Shown here: piece by piece, positions 48,067 to 57,233 of the stretch
How the letters are laid out: each line of letters opens with the position of its first letter
Position numbering within the stretch: the stretch's first letter is position 1
Origin: Pseudomonas putida
GTDB taxonomy: Bacteria; Pseudomonadota; Gammaproteobacteria; Pseudomonadales; Pseudomonadaceae
Reading direction: 5' to 3'
Length of the DNA stretch: 64,000 nucleotides
Assembly: GCF_005080685.1 (NCBI RefSeq)
Contig: NZ_CP039371.1
Coordinates: forward strand, 2,914,001 to 2,978,000
Translations under genes and position numbers: made by a program
The notes under the pieces: generated by a model
What the model saw: the letters and a program-made list of their open reading frames with translations, nothing else
The model's database searches: none
Told to the model about the DNA's origin: nothing

Positions 48067-49212
48067 TCATGGTTGGGCCGTCGGTTGCACACGGGTATCG
48101 ATGCTCACCACCACCGACATGCCTGGGCGTAGGTGACGGGCGTCGGCCTGATCGGCATCGACGGTAATGCGCACCGGAATGCGCTGGGCGATCTTGACGA
48201 AGTTACCGGTGGCATTGTCCGACTGCAGCAGGGCGAATTCCGAACCGGTGGCGGGCGATATCTGCTGCACATGGCCGTGCAGTTTCAGGTGATTCAGCGC
48301 ATCCACGGTGAACGATACCGGCTGGCCGATGCGCACGTTGGCCATCTGGGTTTCTTTCATGTTGGCGATCACCCACAGGGTATCCGGCACCAGCGCCATC
48401 AACTGCGCGCCGGAGTTGACGTAGGCCCCCAGGCGCGTGCCGATCTGGCCGAGCTGGCCGTCCCGCGGGGCGGTGACCCGGGTATTGTCCAGGTCGATGC
48501 GCGCCAGTTCCACTGCCGCCTTGGCGTTTTCCACCGCAGCTTCCAGGGAGGCGCGATTGACCACCACGGTCTCGCGGTCCTGGCGGGCGATTTCCAGCGC
48601 CGCCTTGGCCTGGGCCAGGCTGGCCACGGCTGCAGCCTGGTTCGCGCGGCTCAGGTCGAGTTCGCTGCGCGATACCGAGCCGTCGGTGACCAGCGCCTGG
48701 TTGCGACGCAGGTCCGCACTGGCCTTGCTGGCCTGGGCTGCGGCGTCGTCGATGGCCGCACGGCGTTGCGCGATGGTGGCATCGGCGCTGTTGCGTTGCT
48801 GCAGGTTATTGGCCAGGGCTGCCCGTTGCTGCTGCAACTGGGCGATGGCCTGGGCCAGACGCTGCTTGTAGATCCGATCATCGAGCTGCACCAGCAGGTC
48901 GCCTGCCTTGACGAACTGGAAGTCGTGCACTGGCACGTCGACGATGTAGCCGGCCAGTTGCGGGCCGATGATGGTCACCTGGCCGCGCACCAGGGCGTTC
49001 TCGGTGCTTTCGATGGCGCTGCTGAAGGGCGGCAGGCGCCAGGCGTACAGCACCAGCAGGATGCCGGCCAGGGCCACGGCGGCGAAGGTCAGCGAAGACA
49101 GGATGCGCACCCGCCGCGAGCGCGGCGGCGGGCCGGGTTGGCTGGGCACTGGGCTGCCTTCCGGGGTGTCGGCGATGGCGTTGGTGGTCGTGGTACGGGT
49201 TTCTTCGGTCAT
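48067..49212 (-). CDS. HlyD/EmrA-type membrane fusion protein
   Basis: 381 residues. A cytoplasmic tail rich in Thr/Pro, one membrane helix near 37-58, then the biotinyl-lipoyl halves around a coiled coil (residues about 110-230, with long Ala/Gln/Arg heptads). VTAPRDGQLGQIGTRLGAYV is the adaptor signature. Pairs with the DHA2 transporter whose stop overlaps its ATG, forming an EmrAB-like efflux system. No outer-membrane channel gene is nearby. Confidence 0.9.
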   Translation of the reverse strand: MTEETRTTTTNAIADTPEGSPVPSQPGPPPRSRRVRILSSLTFAAVALAGILLVLYAWRLPPFSSAIESTENALVRGQVTIIGPQLAGYIVDVPVHDFQFVKAGDLLVQLDDRIYKQRLAQAIAQLQQQRAALANNLQQRNSADATIAQRRAAIDDAAAQASKASADLRRNQALVTDGSVSRSELDLSRANQAAAVASLAQAKAALEIARQDRETVVVNRASLEAAVENAKAAVELARIDLDNTRVTAPRDGQLGQIGTRLGAYVNSGAQLMALVPDTLWVIANMKETQMANVRIGQPVSFTVDALNHLKLHGHVQQISPATGSEFALLQSDNATGNFVKIAQRIPVRITVDADQADARHLRPGMSVVVSIDTRVQPTAQP

Positions 49213-50858
49213 CGGGTGGCAGCGCCGCTGGTGGTATCGGAGGAGGCGGCCTGGCGGGAGGCGTACCAGAGCCAGGTGCCGCGCATGAAAATCCAGATCA
49301 TGGTGAGCACGGCGATGCTGCCGATCAACATGAACACATCGTTGTAGGCCAGCACGTTGGCTTCGCGGGTGGCTGCGGTGGCCAGCAGGCGGGTGCCGGC
49401 TTCGCTGCGCAAGGCCGGGTCTGCGAGGATACCGGCATAGCCCGCGCCGCCGCTTTGCACGCGCGCGCTGACCAGCGGCTCGAGGTAGCTGAGCTGCTCG
49501 GTGAGGTGGCTGGAGTGAAATTTTTCCCGCCAGGTCTGGAACGTGCCCAGCAGGGCCGCGCCGATCAGGCCGCCGAGGTTGTTGCAGATCCCGAACAGTA
49601 CCGAGAAGCTCACCAGATTACGTGGATTGGTGCGTACATGGCTCATGCCCAGGACCATCGCAGGGCCGAGGAAGAACGTGCTGCCGAATGCCAGCAGGAA
49701 TTGGCTCAGGTACATCTGTTGCGGCCGCGTCAGGTTGCTCGAACTGCTGTCCATGAACGCGCCCGTGGCCATGGCCAGCAGCGAGAACGCCAGGGGCATC
49801 ATCAGGTGCTGCGGGCTGATGGTTAGCGCGCTGATGGCAAGGCCTGTCAAGGCGCCGAGCAGCATCACCGCGTAGAGCGAGCGCATCTGTTCGCTGCCCA
49901 TGTTCAGCGCCTGCAGGAAACCTACCGCGCCTGTCGACTGTTCGGAGGTGACCATGCGGATCAGCACCACGCACAAGGCCAGGCGCAATACTGCGCCGCT
50001 GCCCAGCCAGTGAGTCATCAACAGCGGGTTACTGCGGTTGTGCTCGATGGCCAGGCCGGTGAGCAGCAAGGCGATGGCCGACGCCAGTGCGATGCCGATC
50101 CACGGCGCTTCCAGCCACCAGTCGATGCGCCCCAGCGACAGCACCGCGCAGAGCAGTGCAGTGCCGCCGGCGATCAACGTGAAGGTCAGGAAGTCCAGGC
50201 GCTCGAACGTTTTGTAGCGGTCTCCCGGTGGCAGCTTGAGCAACAGTACGCAGCCTAGCGCCGTCAGTGCCAGGCCTAGTTCGAACAGGTACAGGCCGCG
50301 CCATTCGGCGATCAGCAGCAAGTCCTCGGAGAATATCCGCGCCAACGGCAGTGCCAACTGCGATGCCCCGAGCCCGAGCACCACGGCCTTGATGCGCCAA
50401 CGCTCGGGGAAGGCCTGGATCATGTAGTACAAGCCCAACGAACTCAGCGCTGCGCCCACCATGCCGTGGGCCGCACGCACGGCGATGGCCGAATTGAGGT
50501 CGTTGACGAACAGGTGGGCAAAGGTAACCAAGGCGTACAGCACCAGGAACACCTCGGTGAAGGCACGCAGGCCGAACTGTTGGCGAAACTTCACCAGCAA
50601 CAGGTTGATCGAGACGTTGGTCATCACGTAGGCGGCGGGCAGCCAGGCCATTTCCGCGCTGGTGGCACCGAGGGCGCCCTGGAGAAACACCAGGTTGGCG
50701 GTGACCAGGGCGTTGCCCAGCCCACCGGTGATCGCCACCAGCAACCCGACCACACCGAAGGCCAGGCGTTTGGCCGTGCTGTGCAGGGGCGTCGAGGGCG
50801 AACCGGGTAGGGTGGGTTTTTCGTGGGGAAGCCACGCTCGCGGGGTGTATTTGTCCAT
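49209..50858 (-). CDS. DHA2 family MFS efflux transporter
   Basis: 549 residues with about 14 membrane segments, as in EmrB-type drug:proton antiporters, though divergent (no clear GRLGD-type motif A). MDKYTPRAWLPHEKPTLPG is a cytoplasmic lead before the first helix. Overlaps the adaptor gene (ATGA). With it, exports hydrophobic or aromatic compounds; the substrate is unknown. An AraC regulator gene ends 41 bases upstream. Confidence 0.88.
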   Translation of the reverse strand: MDKYTPRAWLPHEKPTLPGSPSTPLHSTAKRLAFGVVGLLVAITGGLGNALVTANLVFLQGALGATSAEMAWLPAAYVMTNVSINLLLVKFRQQFGLRAFTEVFLVLYALVTFAHLFVNDLNSAIAVRAAHGMVGAALSSLGLYYMIQAFPERWRIKAVVLGLGASQLALPLARIFSEDLLLIAEWRGLYLFELGLALTALGCVLLLKLPPGDRYKTFERLDFLTFTLIAGGTALLCAVLSLGRIDWWLEAPWIGIALASAIALLLTGLAIEHNRSNPLLMTHWLGSGAVLRLALCVVLIRMVTSEQSTGAVGFLQALNMGSEQMRSLYAVMLLGALTGLAISALTISPQHLMMPLAFSLLAMATGAFMDSSSSNLTRPQQMYLSQFLLAFGSTFFLGPAMVLGMSHVRTNPRNLVSFSVLFGICNNLGGLIGAALLGTFQTWREKFHSSHLTEQLSYLEPLVSARVQSGGAGYAGILADPALRSEAGTRLLATAATREANVLAYNDVFMLIGSIAVLTMIWIFMRGTWLWYASRQAASSDTTSGAATR

Positions 50859-50899
50859 GCAGCGAACTTTATCCGAGCGCCGCGTGGCTGCCTATGGGG

Positions 50900-51919
50900 T
50901 CAGCCCAGTAACAGCCCAAGCTCGCTGGGCACCCGGCCAGTCCAGCGCTTGAACGAGCGGCGGAAGTTGGTGTTGTCGTTGAAACCCAGGTATTGCGCGA
51001 CTTCGTCGTTGCCATAACCCTTGATCTGATACAGGTACAACGCCAAGTCCCGGCGTACCAGGTCCAGCTGTTCCTGAAAATGCGTGCCATGCCGGGCCAG
51101 CCGCCGCTTGAACGACGCGGGGCTGTTACCGAACGCCGCGGCCACACGTTCCAGGTTCAACGGCTGGCGGATCAGCCCGAGCAGATGCGCGTGCAAGCAG
51201 TCGAGAAAGCTGCTGTGCCAGCCCCAGGCCGCCAACTGTGCCTCGCAGGCCTGGCGAGCGACTTGCTGGGCGGTGGAGCCGGCAGCGGGCCAGGGTTGCA
51301 GCAGGTATTCGCGGGGCAGGCTCATCACCGTCGACGGACAGTCGAAGCTCAGCGCATCGCCCAGATGTACCCAGTATTGCTCCACATACTCAGGTTCGGC
51401 ATGGGCGAACTGGAAGCGCCAGGGCAATTTGACCTGCTGTTGACGCCGGGCCAGTGCCACCACCGCAGTCATGCTGGCTTCGAGCAGGAACACCCGGTGC
51501 TCATCGACCGCGCAGCTTTCGCGCCAGTGCAGGTGCAGGTAGCGGTCGTCCAGGTGCAGCACTGGCGACAGCAGCGGCGATAGCAGGGTCCGATATTGAC
51601 CGATTCGCTCCAAGGCCTGGAGCAGATGGTCGGCCTGCTCCAGCAGCAGGCTGGCCGGCCCATAGTGCCCGGGCCACAGGCGTTGGCCATAGAGAAAGCT
51701 GCTGTCGGCGGCGTCCAGCAGACGCTGGGCGTTGCCGATCAGGCGCAGGAACTGGTGCGGGCTGATCACCACGTTGCCGGTGATGATGTCGTCATAGAAC
51801 AGCTCGCAGCCGCGCAGCAGGTGGTGCGTGTCGATACCCCGCGAGCGGGCCAGGTCGATGAGCCCCGCTGGCAGGTGGTGGGCGGCAATGAAACGGCTGT
51901 CGCCTTCGTAGCCGTTCAT
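50900..51919 (-). CDS. AraC family transcriptional regulator
   Basis: 339 residues. N-terminal effector domain of the Arabinose_bd type (about 20-200) and a C-terminal double helix-turn-helix (about 240-335) ending with GYGNDEVAQYLGFNDNTNFRRSFKRWTG, the classic AraC signature (landmark NTNFRRSFKRWTG). Located between a GGDEF gene, whose stop overlaps its ATG, and the efflux pump, which it probably controls. Confidence 0.9.
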   Translation of the reverse strand: MNGYEGDSRFIAAHHLPAGLIDLARSRGIDTHHLLRGCELFYDDIITGNVVISPHQFLRLIGNAQRLLDAADSSFLYGQRLWPGHYGPASLLLEQADHLLQALERIGQYRTLLSPLLSPVLHLDDRYLHLHWRESCAVDEHRVFLLEASMTAVVALARRQQQVKLPWRFQFAHAEPEYVEQYWVHLGDALSFDCPSTVMSLPREYLLQPWPAAGSTAQQVARQACEAQLAAWGWHSSFLDCLHAHLLGLIRQPLNLERVAAAFGNSPASFKRRLARHGTHFQEQLDLVRRDLALYLYQIKGYGNDEVAQYLGFNDNTNFRRSFKRWTGRVPSELGLLLG

Positions 51920-52836
51920 GCGCTGCGTACCTGGCGCGGCTTGGCTCGGCTCAACGCCAGGTTGAGGCGCCTGAGCAACTGCGCCGGGTCTTCTTCCAAG
52001 GCCATTACAGTGGCGACCGTGGCAGACAGTTGCAGGCGTTCGCCATGACGGTGGCTGCGGTGGGCGAGGTGGGTCACGCTCAGGCGCAGGTCTTCGGCGA
52101 TGGCCTGGGCCTGGCGCTCGCCAGTGTTGGGCAGCACCGCGACGAAGCGGTCGCCAGCCAGGCGACAGAGCATGTCCTGCTGGCGCAGGTTGAGCAACAG
52201 CAACTGGGCGACAACTTGCAGCACCTGGTCGCCTTCGTCCTGGCCGTATCGCAGGTTGATCTCACTGAAGCTGTCCAGGTCGATGGCCACCAGCGACAGC
52301 GGTTGCTGCTCACCCGCCGCCTGCAGCAGCGCCTGCTGCAAGTGCTGGCGCAGATACTGGGCGCCGGCCAGCGGGGTCAACTTGTCGAACAGGCGGTGTT
52401 CACGAAACAACTGCTCGCGCTTGCGCATCTGTTCGGTAATGGCGCGTTGTTCCTGCTGCAGGTGGTACATGCCGAGGGTCATCAGCAACATGCCGACCGG
52501 CATCGGCGCGGTTTCCAGCCAGTTGTCCCAGACCGCCTCGGGCGCCAGGCGGATGAACTCGTCGAGGGTATCCATCCACATCGAAAAGGCGATGCAACAT
52601 AGCCCCAGCGACAGCAGGCGGGTGACCCGCCCGGCCGGACGTCCGCGCAGCAGCATCACCAGCCAGCCGCAGAGAATCAGGCAGGTACCGCCTTCGCCGG
52701 CGACGTCCATCCAGTTGATCTCGGCCCAGGTCTTGAGGGTTCCGGCCGCCAGGTAGATGAGCAGACCGCAGTTGGCCGCCACGACCAGCCCGGCCAGGGT
52801 CAGTCCGTGCTGTTTGAGTAAGGGGGCGAGACGCAT
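51916..52836 (-). CDS. Membrane GGDEF-domain protein with degenerate active site
   Basis: 306 residues. About four membrane helices in residues 10-125, a short coiled linker, then a GGDEF fold (about 145-300). The signature is RLAGDRF instead of RxGGDEF: the second Gly and the Asp remain, but the first Gly is Ala and the Glu is Arg. SLVAIDLDSFSEINLRYGQDEGDQVL is an otherwise normal metal/substrate region (landmark IDLDSFSEIN). Diguanylate cyclase activity is therefore doubtful; it may bind GTP or act by protein contacts. First gene of the AraC/efflux string. Confidence 0.85.
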   Translation of the reverse strand: MRLAPLLKQHGLTLAGLVVAANCGLLIYLAAGTLKTWAEINWMDVAGEGGTCLILCGWLVMLLRGRPAGRVTRLLSLGLCCIAFSMWMDTLDEFIRLAPEAVWDNWLETAPMPVGMLLMTLGMYHLQQEQRAITEQMRKREQLFREHRLFDKLTPLAGAQYLRQHLQQALLQAAGEQQPLSLVAIDLDSFSEINLRYGQDEGDQVLQVVAQLLLLNLRQQDMLCRLAGDRFVAVLPNTGERQAQAIAEDLRLSVTHLAHRSHRHGERLQLSATVATVMALEEDPAQLLRRLNLALSRAKPRQVRSA

Positions 52837-52939
52837 GTGCGGAGCATCCTTCTTCGGTGTCGTCGAGGCCGACGCTGGCTTGCCTGTTGCGCAGGCGTTT
52901 TGCGCAGCATGCAGCGCGTTTATCTCAATCCGATGACGC

Positions 52940-54343
52940 TCACTTGCCCCGCGTGGTGCAGGGCAATCCGTCCGGCCCGGCGCTCTCGCGGCAGAAACGT
53001 TCCTCGGCCAGGGTCAGCTTGGGCGTGTGCAGGAATTTGCGACCCTTGGCGTCGCGCTGGATGTCGAAGGCGTCGTATAGCTGGTCGTCGGCCGAGTAGG
53101 CGCGCACCCGCAGGCGGTTCTGCTCGACTTCGATGGTCTGGTACAGCTGGGTATCCTCGGCAATGCGATCGGGCTGGGTGAGGGCACGGTCGTTGAGGCC
53201 ATACATCTTCGAGCCGGTGACCGACACCATGTACACCGGCCCGATGGCGCGCTTGCCGCGTTGCGCGGCCTGGGTGGCGGCGCGGCCCTCGGCATGGGTG
53301 AGGCGGCTATAGCAATGGTCGTGACCCTGCAACACCAGGTCGACCTTGTAGCGTTCGAGCAGTGGTTGCCACGCGGCTTTCAGCACCTCGGTATCGTCCG
53401 GGCGGGCGCAGGTGTAGACCGGCTGGTGCATGACCACGATGTTCCAGCGTGCCTTGCTGCTGCGCAGGGTGACTTCCAGCCACCGGGTTTGCGCCTGCAG
53501 GGTGCCGAGGTCAAGGGCGGAGGTGCCGTCGAGCACCGCGAAGCGCACGTTCTGGTAGTCGCTGAAGTAACTGGTGGCCTGGGTGCCGGCCGCGCCGTTG
53601 CGTGGCAGGGCGAACTGGGCGGGCACATGGGGGCTGAGGGTCCGGCTTTCGCTGCCGTCCGGATTGAGCGTGTCGAGGTACTCGTGGTTGCCGAACGCCG
53701 GCAACTGAGGGATGGCTGCGTACGACCAGCCGCCGGCCTGGTTCCATTCGCCCCATTCGTCGTCGTGGGCCAGGTCGTCGCGCGACGCCACCAGGTCGCC
53801 GGCATGCACCACCAGGGCCGGATGCGCGACGCTGCGCAGGGCCTGGCGGATGGTGCGCGAGGCGATGGCGAGGATGTCGTTCTGGGTGTCGCCGAGGTAG
53901 ACGAAGGTGAAGGGGGCGAAAGTGGCTTTGGCGGTGCGGAACTGGTGCCATTCGCTCCAGCCGGCACTGCCTTTTACCCGGTACACGTAGGCCGTGTCTG
54001 GAAGCAGATGGTCCAGGCGAACTTGATGGTAGTTGGCGGGGCCGTTGTCGCTGTCCAGACGCTGGGTACTGCCACCTACCTGCCCGGCCTTGGCGGCCAG
54101 CGAGGGGCCGGCGAGGGCAGGCCCCAGCTCCACTACGGCGTCGGCCTGGGCCAGGTCGGTGCGGTAGCTGACAGCCATCTGCGTGGCGGCGTCCTGCCCG
54201 GGGGTCAGCACAATGCGATCGGCCAGCCCTTTGGCGGCGTATGGGAGGCCCGCAGAACGCGGCAACGGTTGCGTTTCGGGCGGCGCGGCTGCCAGGGGTA
54301 GGGCGGCGCAGAGTAGGGTAGCGAACAGCAGGGGGCGATGCAT
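52940..54343 (-). CDS. Secreted purple acid phosphatase-like metallophosphoesterase
   Basis: 467 residues with a signal peptide (LCAALPLAAAP). An N-terminal fibronectin-like domain (about 40-145) precedes the calcineurin-like phosphoesterase core. Metal ligands are visible in FVYLGDTQND, VVHAGDLV, AFGNHEYLD, VVMHQPVYTC and GHDHCYSRL. A periplasmic or secreted phosphomonoesterase/diesterase. A Pho-box-like repeat lies 57 bases upstream, and the phytase operon is divergent, so phosphate scavenging is the likely role. Confidence 0.9.
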   Translation of the reverse strand: MHRPLLFATLLCAALPLAAAPPETQPLPRSAGLPYAAKGLADRIVLTPGQDAATQMAVSYRTDLAQADAVVELGPALAGPSLAAKAGQVGGSTQRLDSDNGPANYHQVRLDHLLPDTAYVYRVKGSAGWSEWHQFRTAKATFAPFTFVYLGDTQNDILAIASRTIRQALRSVAHPALVVHAGDLVASRDDLAHDDEWGEWNQAGGWSYAAIPQLPAFGNHEYLDTLNPDGSESRTLSPHVPAQFALPRNGAAGTQATSYFSDYQNVRFAVLDGTSALDLGTLQAQTRWLEVTLRSSKARWNIVVMHQPVYTCARPDDTEVLKAAWQPLLERYKVDLVLQGHDHCYSRLTHAEGRAATQAAQRGKRAIGPVYMVSVTGSKMYGLNDRALTQPDRIAEDTQLYQTIEVEQNRLRVRAYSADDQLYDAFDIQRDAKGRKFLHTPKLTLAEERFCRESAGPDGLPCTTRGK

Positions 54344-54399
54344 GGGGTTTCCTCGATAGGCCCGTAAGGCGTGTTGGGGCGCAAAGGAAACAAAGCCAG

Positions 54400-54417
54400 A
54401 TGACGGTTCAGTGACGC
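54400..54417 (-). promoter_or_regulatory. Candidate Pho box of the phosphoesterase gene
   Basis: On the minus strand GCGTCAC-TGAA-CCGTCAT, two heptamers resembling CTGTCAT at an 11-base period. The second matches six of seven positions. The start codon is 57 bases downstream. Confidence 0.5.
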
Positions 54418-54485
54418 GGTAGGGGGTCGATTTGGCTCAGGTGACTGTCAGAAAAAACGCGATTTTATCGGGCGATACAGCCCCC

Positions 54486-54570
54486 TGTAGGAGCGGGTTT
54501 ACCCGCGAAGAACACACCGCGGTGGATGGCACCGGCGGGGCCGGTGTTCGCGGGTAAACCCGCTCCTACA
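54486..54570. repeat. REP doublet between divergent phosphate genes
   Basis: Perfect 24-base arms at 54486-54509 and 54547-54570 (core GGAGCGGGTTTACCCGCG). It separates the two presumed Pho-box promoters. Confidence 0.88.
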
Positions 54571-54641
54571 CAGGTCATATCAGCTCAACTTCACCACGAA
54601 ACACCCTGAAATCGAGCGTTTCAGCGCCTTCGAGCCAGAAC

Positions 54642-54659
54642 CTGTCACGTAACTGCCAC
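54642..54659 (+). promoter_or_regulatory. Candidate Pho box of the receptor-phytase operon
   Basis: CTGTCACGTAACTGCCAC: two CTGNCAC heptamers separated by four bases, close to the PhoB consensus (CTGTCAT repeated every 11 bases). It lies 74 bases before the receptor start. Confidence 0.65.
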
Positions 54660-54732
54660 ACACAATTTCTAGCTTTCGCAGCCATTCCCGGGATCACACC
54701 GGGCCACTGCAAGCGAGGATTTCAAGGTGGCA

Positions 54733-57204
54733 ATGCCGTTTCGTCACATCCGCAATGCCGGATTCAGGGTCAGCCTGCTGACCGTCGCCATCACTGCCGC
54801 CCCCGCCTGGGGCCAGGAAGAGACGGTGGAGCGGGTCGAGGTGATCGGTCAGGCCGCCAGCATCGACAAGGCGCTGCAGGAGCAGAAGCGTTCCGACAAT
54901 ATCGAGAGCGTGGTGCATGCCGACGGCGTTGGCCAATTGCCCGATGACAACGCCGCCGAAGCCCTGCAGCGAATTCCAGGTGTGTCGGTGGAGCGCGACC
55001 AGGGCGAGGGGCGTTTCGTCAGCGTGCGTGGCATCGCCCCGGACCTCAATAGCGTGACCATCAACGGCACCCTGGTGCCGGCCCCCGAAGGCGATCGCCG
55101 CGCCGTCGCCCTCGATGTGCTGCCGGCCGAGCTGGTGCAGTCGCTGTCGGTGGTCAAGAGCCTGACCCCGGACATGGACGCCAACTCCCTGGGCGGCACC
55201 ATCGAGGTCGAAAGCCTGTCGGCCTTCGACCATGACGGGCTGTTCTACACCCTCAGCGGCGAAGCCAGCCACGACACCAACGTCGATCGCAACAGCCCGA
55301 AGTTTTCCGGTGCGGTCAGCGACCGCTTCAGCCTGGGTGATGGCATCGATAACTTCGGTGTGGCCGCAGCGTTCAGCTGGCAGAAGCGCAAGTTCGGCTC
55401 GGACAACGTCGAAACCGGTGGCAACTGGGACTTCGGCGACGGCGCCCGGCTCGAGGAAGTCGAGGCACGCGACTACGAAATCACCCGCGAGCGCACCGGT
55501 CTGGGGCTCAACTTCGATTACCAGCCCGACGATTTCTCCAACTATTACCTGCGCACCCTCTACAGCAGGTTCAAGGACACCGAAACGCGTAACGCCATGG
55601 GCCTGGAGTTCGCCGACCCCCAGGCCTCCGGCGCGCGGGGCGAGGCCGAAGGCTGGCGCGATATCAAGTCGCGTGAGGACACCCAGGAGATCCAGTCCTA
55701 CGTGCTGGGTGGCGAACGCATCATCGACCAGTGGACCGTCAGCGCCCAGGCCGGCTACAGCCAGGCCACCGAGCACGACCCAGGCGGTATCGCCGGCGCC
55801 AAGTTCGTCGGCGACTTCGACGACGTCGGTTTCGACGGCACGCGCAAGCCAACGCTCAGCGTGGGCAGCGACTTCTACGACCCGACGCGTTTCACCCTCG
55901 ACGAAGTGGAGTGGGAGAAGGTCGATGGCAAGGACCAGGAAAAGAACATCCGCCTGGACCTGGCCCGCGACTACGAGTGGCAAGGCAATGCCTCGCAAGT
56001 GAAGTTCGGCGGCAAGGTCAGCCGCCGCGACAAGACCAGCGACACCGAGACCTGGGTCTTTGATGACTTCGATGACATCAGCCTGGTCGACTACCAGAGC
56101 GGCAGTGTCGACTATGCCCTGGGGCATTACGGCAACGGCATCAGTGCCAGCGCGATCAAGGGCTTGATCGGCGGCCTCGACAAGGCAGCGTTCTACGACG
56201 AGGAAGCATCGCGCATTAACGACTTCGACATGAGCGAGGACATCAACGCCGCCTACCTGATGAACACCCTGGACATCGGCGACTGGCGCCTGATCGCCGG
56301 CCTGCGCTACGAGGGCACCGAGTTCTCGGCCAACGGGACCGGCCTGCGCGATGGCGTGTACGAGGGCATCAGCAGCAACAACCGCTACGACCACTGGCTG
56401 CCAGGCCTGCACGCACGCTATCAGCTGACGCCGGCAACGGCGGTCCGTGCAGCCTGGACCAATACCGTGGTGCGCCCGACCTTCGGCCAGCTGGCGCCGG
56501 GCTTCGTCATCGACGACACCGATGCCTCGTTCGGCAACCCCGAGCTCAAGCCGCTGGAGTCGATGAACCTGGATCTGGGGATCGAGCACTACATGGGCCG
56601 TGCCGGCGTGGCCTCGGCGTTCCTGTTCTACAAGGACATCGACCACTTCATCTACAGCACCGACCTGGCCGGCAGCGGCCAATGGGTCGACTTCGACGAG
56701 GCGCTGACCTACGAGAACGGCGATGGCGCCAAGCTGTACGGCCTGGAGCTTGCCTACTCGCAGACGTTCGACTGGCTGCCGGCGCCCTGGAACGGCGTGC
56801 TGGTGGGCGCCAACCTGACCTTGAGCAAGTCCGACGCAACCCTGAAGGGGCCGGGCGGCAAGCGCGACATCGACCTGCCCAACCAGTCCGACACCGTCGG
56901 CAACTTCATGGTCGGCTGGGAAAACGACCGCTTCAACATGCGCCTGGCCGCCAACTACAAGTCCGGCTACCTGCTGGAGGTCGGCGCCATCGACGACAAG
57001 GCGCATGACCAGTACGTCGATGATTCGCTGCACGTCGACTTCAAGGCCGGGTACTTCATCACCCCCGAACTGCAGGTGACCTTCGAGGCGCAGAACATCA
57101 CCGACGAGTCCTACTACGTCTACACCGGCAGCCACCGCTACAACGCCCAGTACGAAGAGTACGGCCCGACCTACAAGCTCGGCCTGACCCTTACTCACTT
57201 CTGA
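54733..57204 (+). CDS. TonB-dependent receptor linked to phytase
   Basis: 823 residues from the ATG at 54733, chosen for AAGGTG six bases upstream; a GTG two codons earlier also exists. Signal peptide to AWG-QEE, TonB box ERVEVIG, plug domain (about 40-150, AAEALQRIPGVSVERD and SVRGIAPDLNSVTING) and a large beta-barrel with terminal Phe. The group, with SLTPDMDANSLGGTI, resembles receptors for sugars and organophosphates rather than siderophores. Followed 29 bases later by the phytase gene; phytate or its lower inositol phosphates are the likely ligand (inference). Confidence 0.9.
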   Translation: MPFRHIRNAGFRVSLLTVAITAAPAWGQEETVERVEVIGQAASIDKALQEQKRSDNIESVVHADGVGQLPDDNAAEALQRIPGVSVERDQGEGRFVSVRGIAPDLNSVTINGTLVPAPEGDRRAVALDVLPAELVQSLSVVKSLTPDMDANSLGGTIEVESLSAFDHDGLFYTLSGEASHDTNVDRNSPKFSGAVSDRFSLGDGIDNFGVAAAFSWQKRKFGSDNVETGGNWDFGDGARLEEVEARDYEITRERTGLGLNFDYQPDDFSNYYLRTLYSRFKDTETRNAMGLEFADPQASGARGEAEGWRDIKSREDTQEIQSYVLGGERIIDQWTVSAQAGYSQATEHDPGGIAGAKFVGDFDDVGFDGTRKPTLSVGSDFYDPTRFTLDEVEWEKVDGKDQEKNIRLDLARDYEWQGNASQVKFGGKVSRRDKTSDTETWVFDDFDDISLVDYQSGSVDYALGHYGNGISASAIKGLIGGLDKAAFYDEEASRINDFDMSEDINAAYLMNTLDIGDWRLIAGLRYEGTEFSANGTGLRDGVYEGISSNNRYDHWLPGLHARYQLTPATAVRAAWTNTVVRPTFGQLAPGFVIDDTDASFGNPELKPLESMNLDLGIEHYMGRAGVASAFLFYKDIDHFIYSTDLAGSGQWVDFDEALTYENGDGAKLYGLELAYSQTFDWLPAPWNGVLVGANLTLSKSDATLKGPGGKRDIDLPNQSDTVGNFMVGWENDRFNMRLAANYKSGYLLEVGAIDDKAHDQYVDDSLHVDFKAGYFITPELQVTFEAQNITDESYYVYTGSHRYNAQYEEYGPTYKLGLTLTHF

Positions 57205-57233
57205 TCCATCGTCTTCAGGGATAGAGCCTGACC

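Noticed and set aside
51916-52836. Annotation as an active diguanylate cyclase
   Set aside because: The GGDEF motif is changed to AGDRF, losing the conserved Glu, so activity cannot be claimed.
54694-57198. An 834-codon open frame antisense to the TonB-dependent receptor
   Set aside because: High-GC third-position bias of the real gene leaves the opposite strand open. The composition (Val/Ala/Gly/Gln/His) is not that of a protein family, and the sense product has clear receptor motifs.
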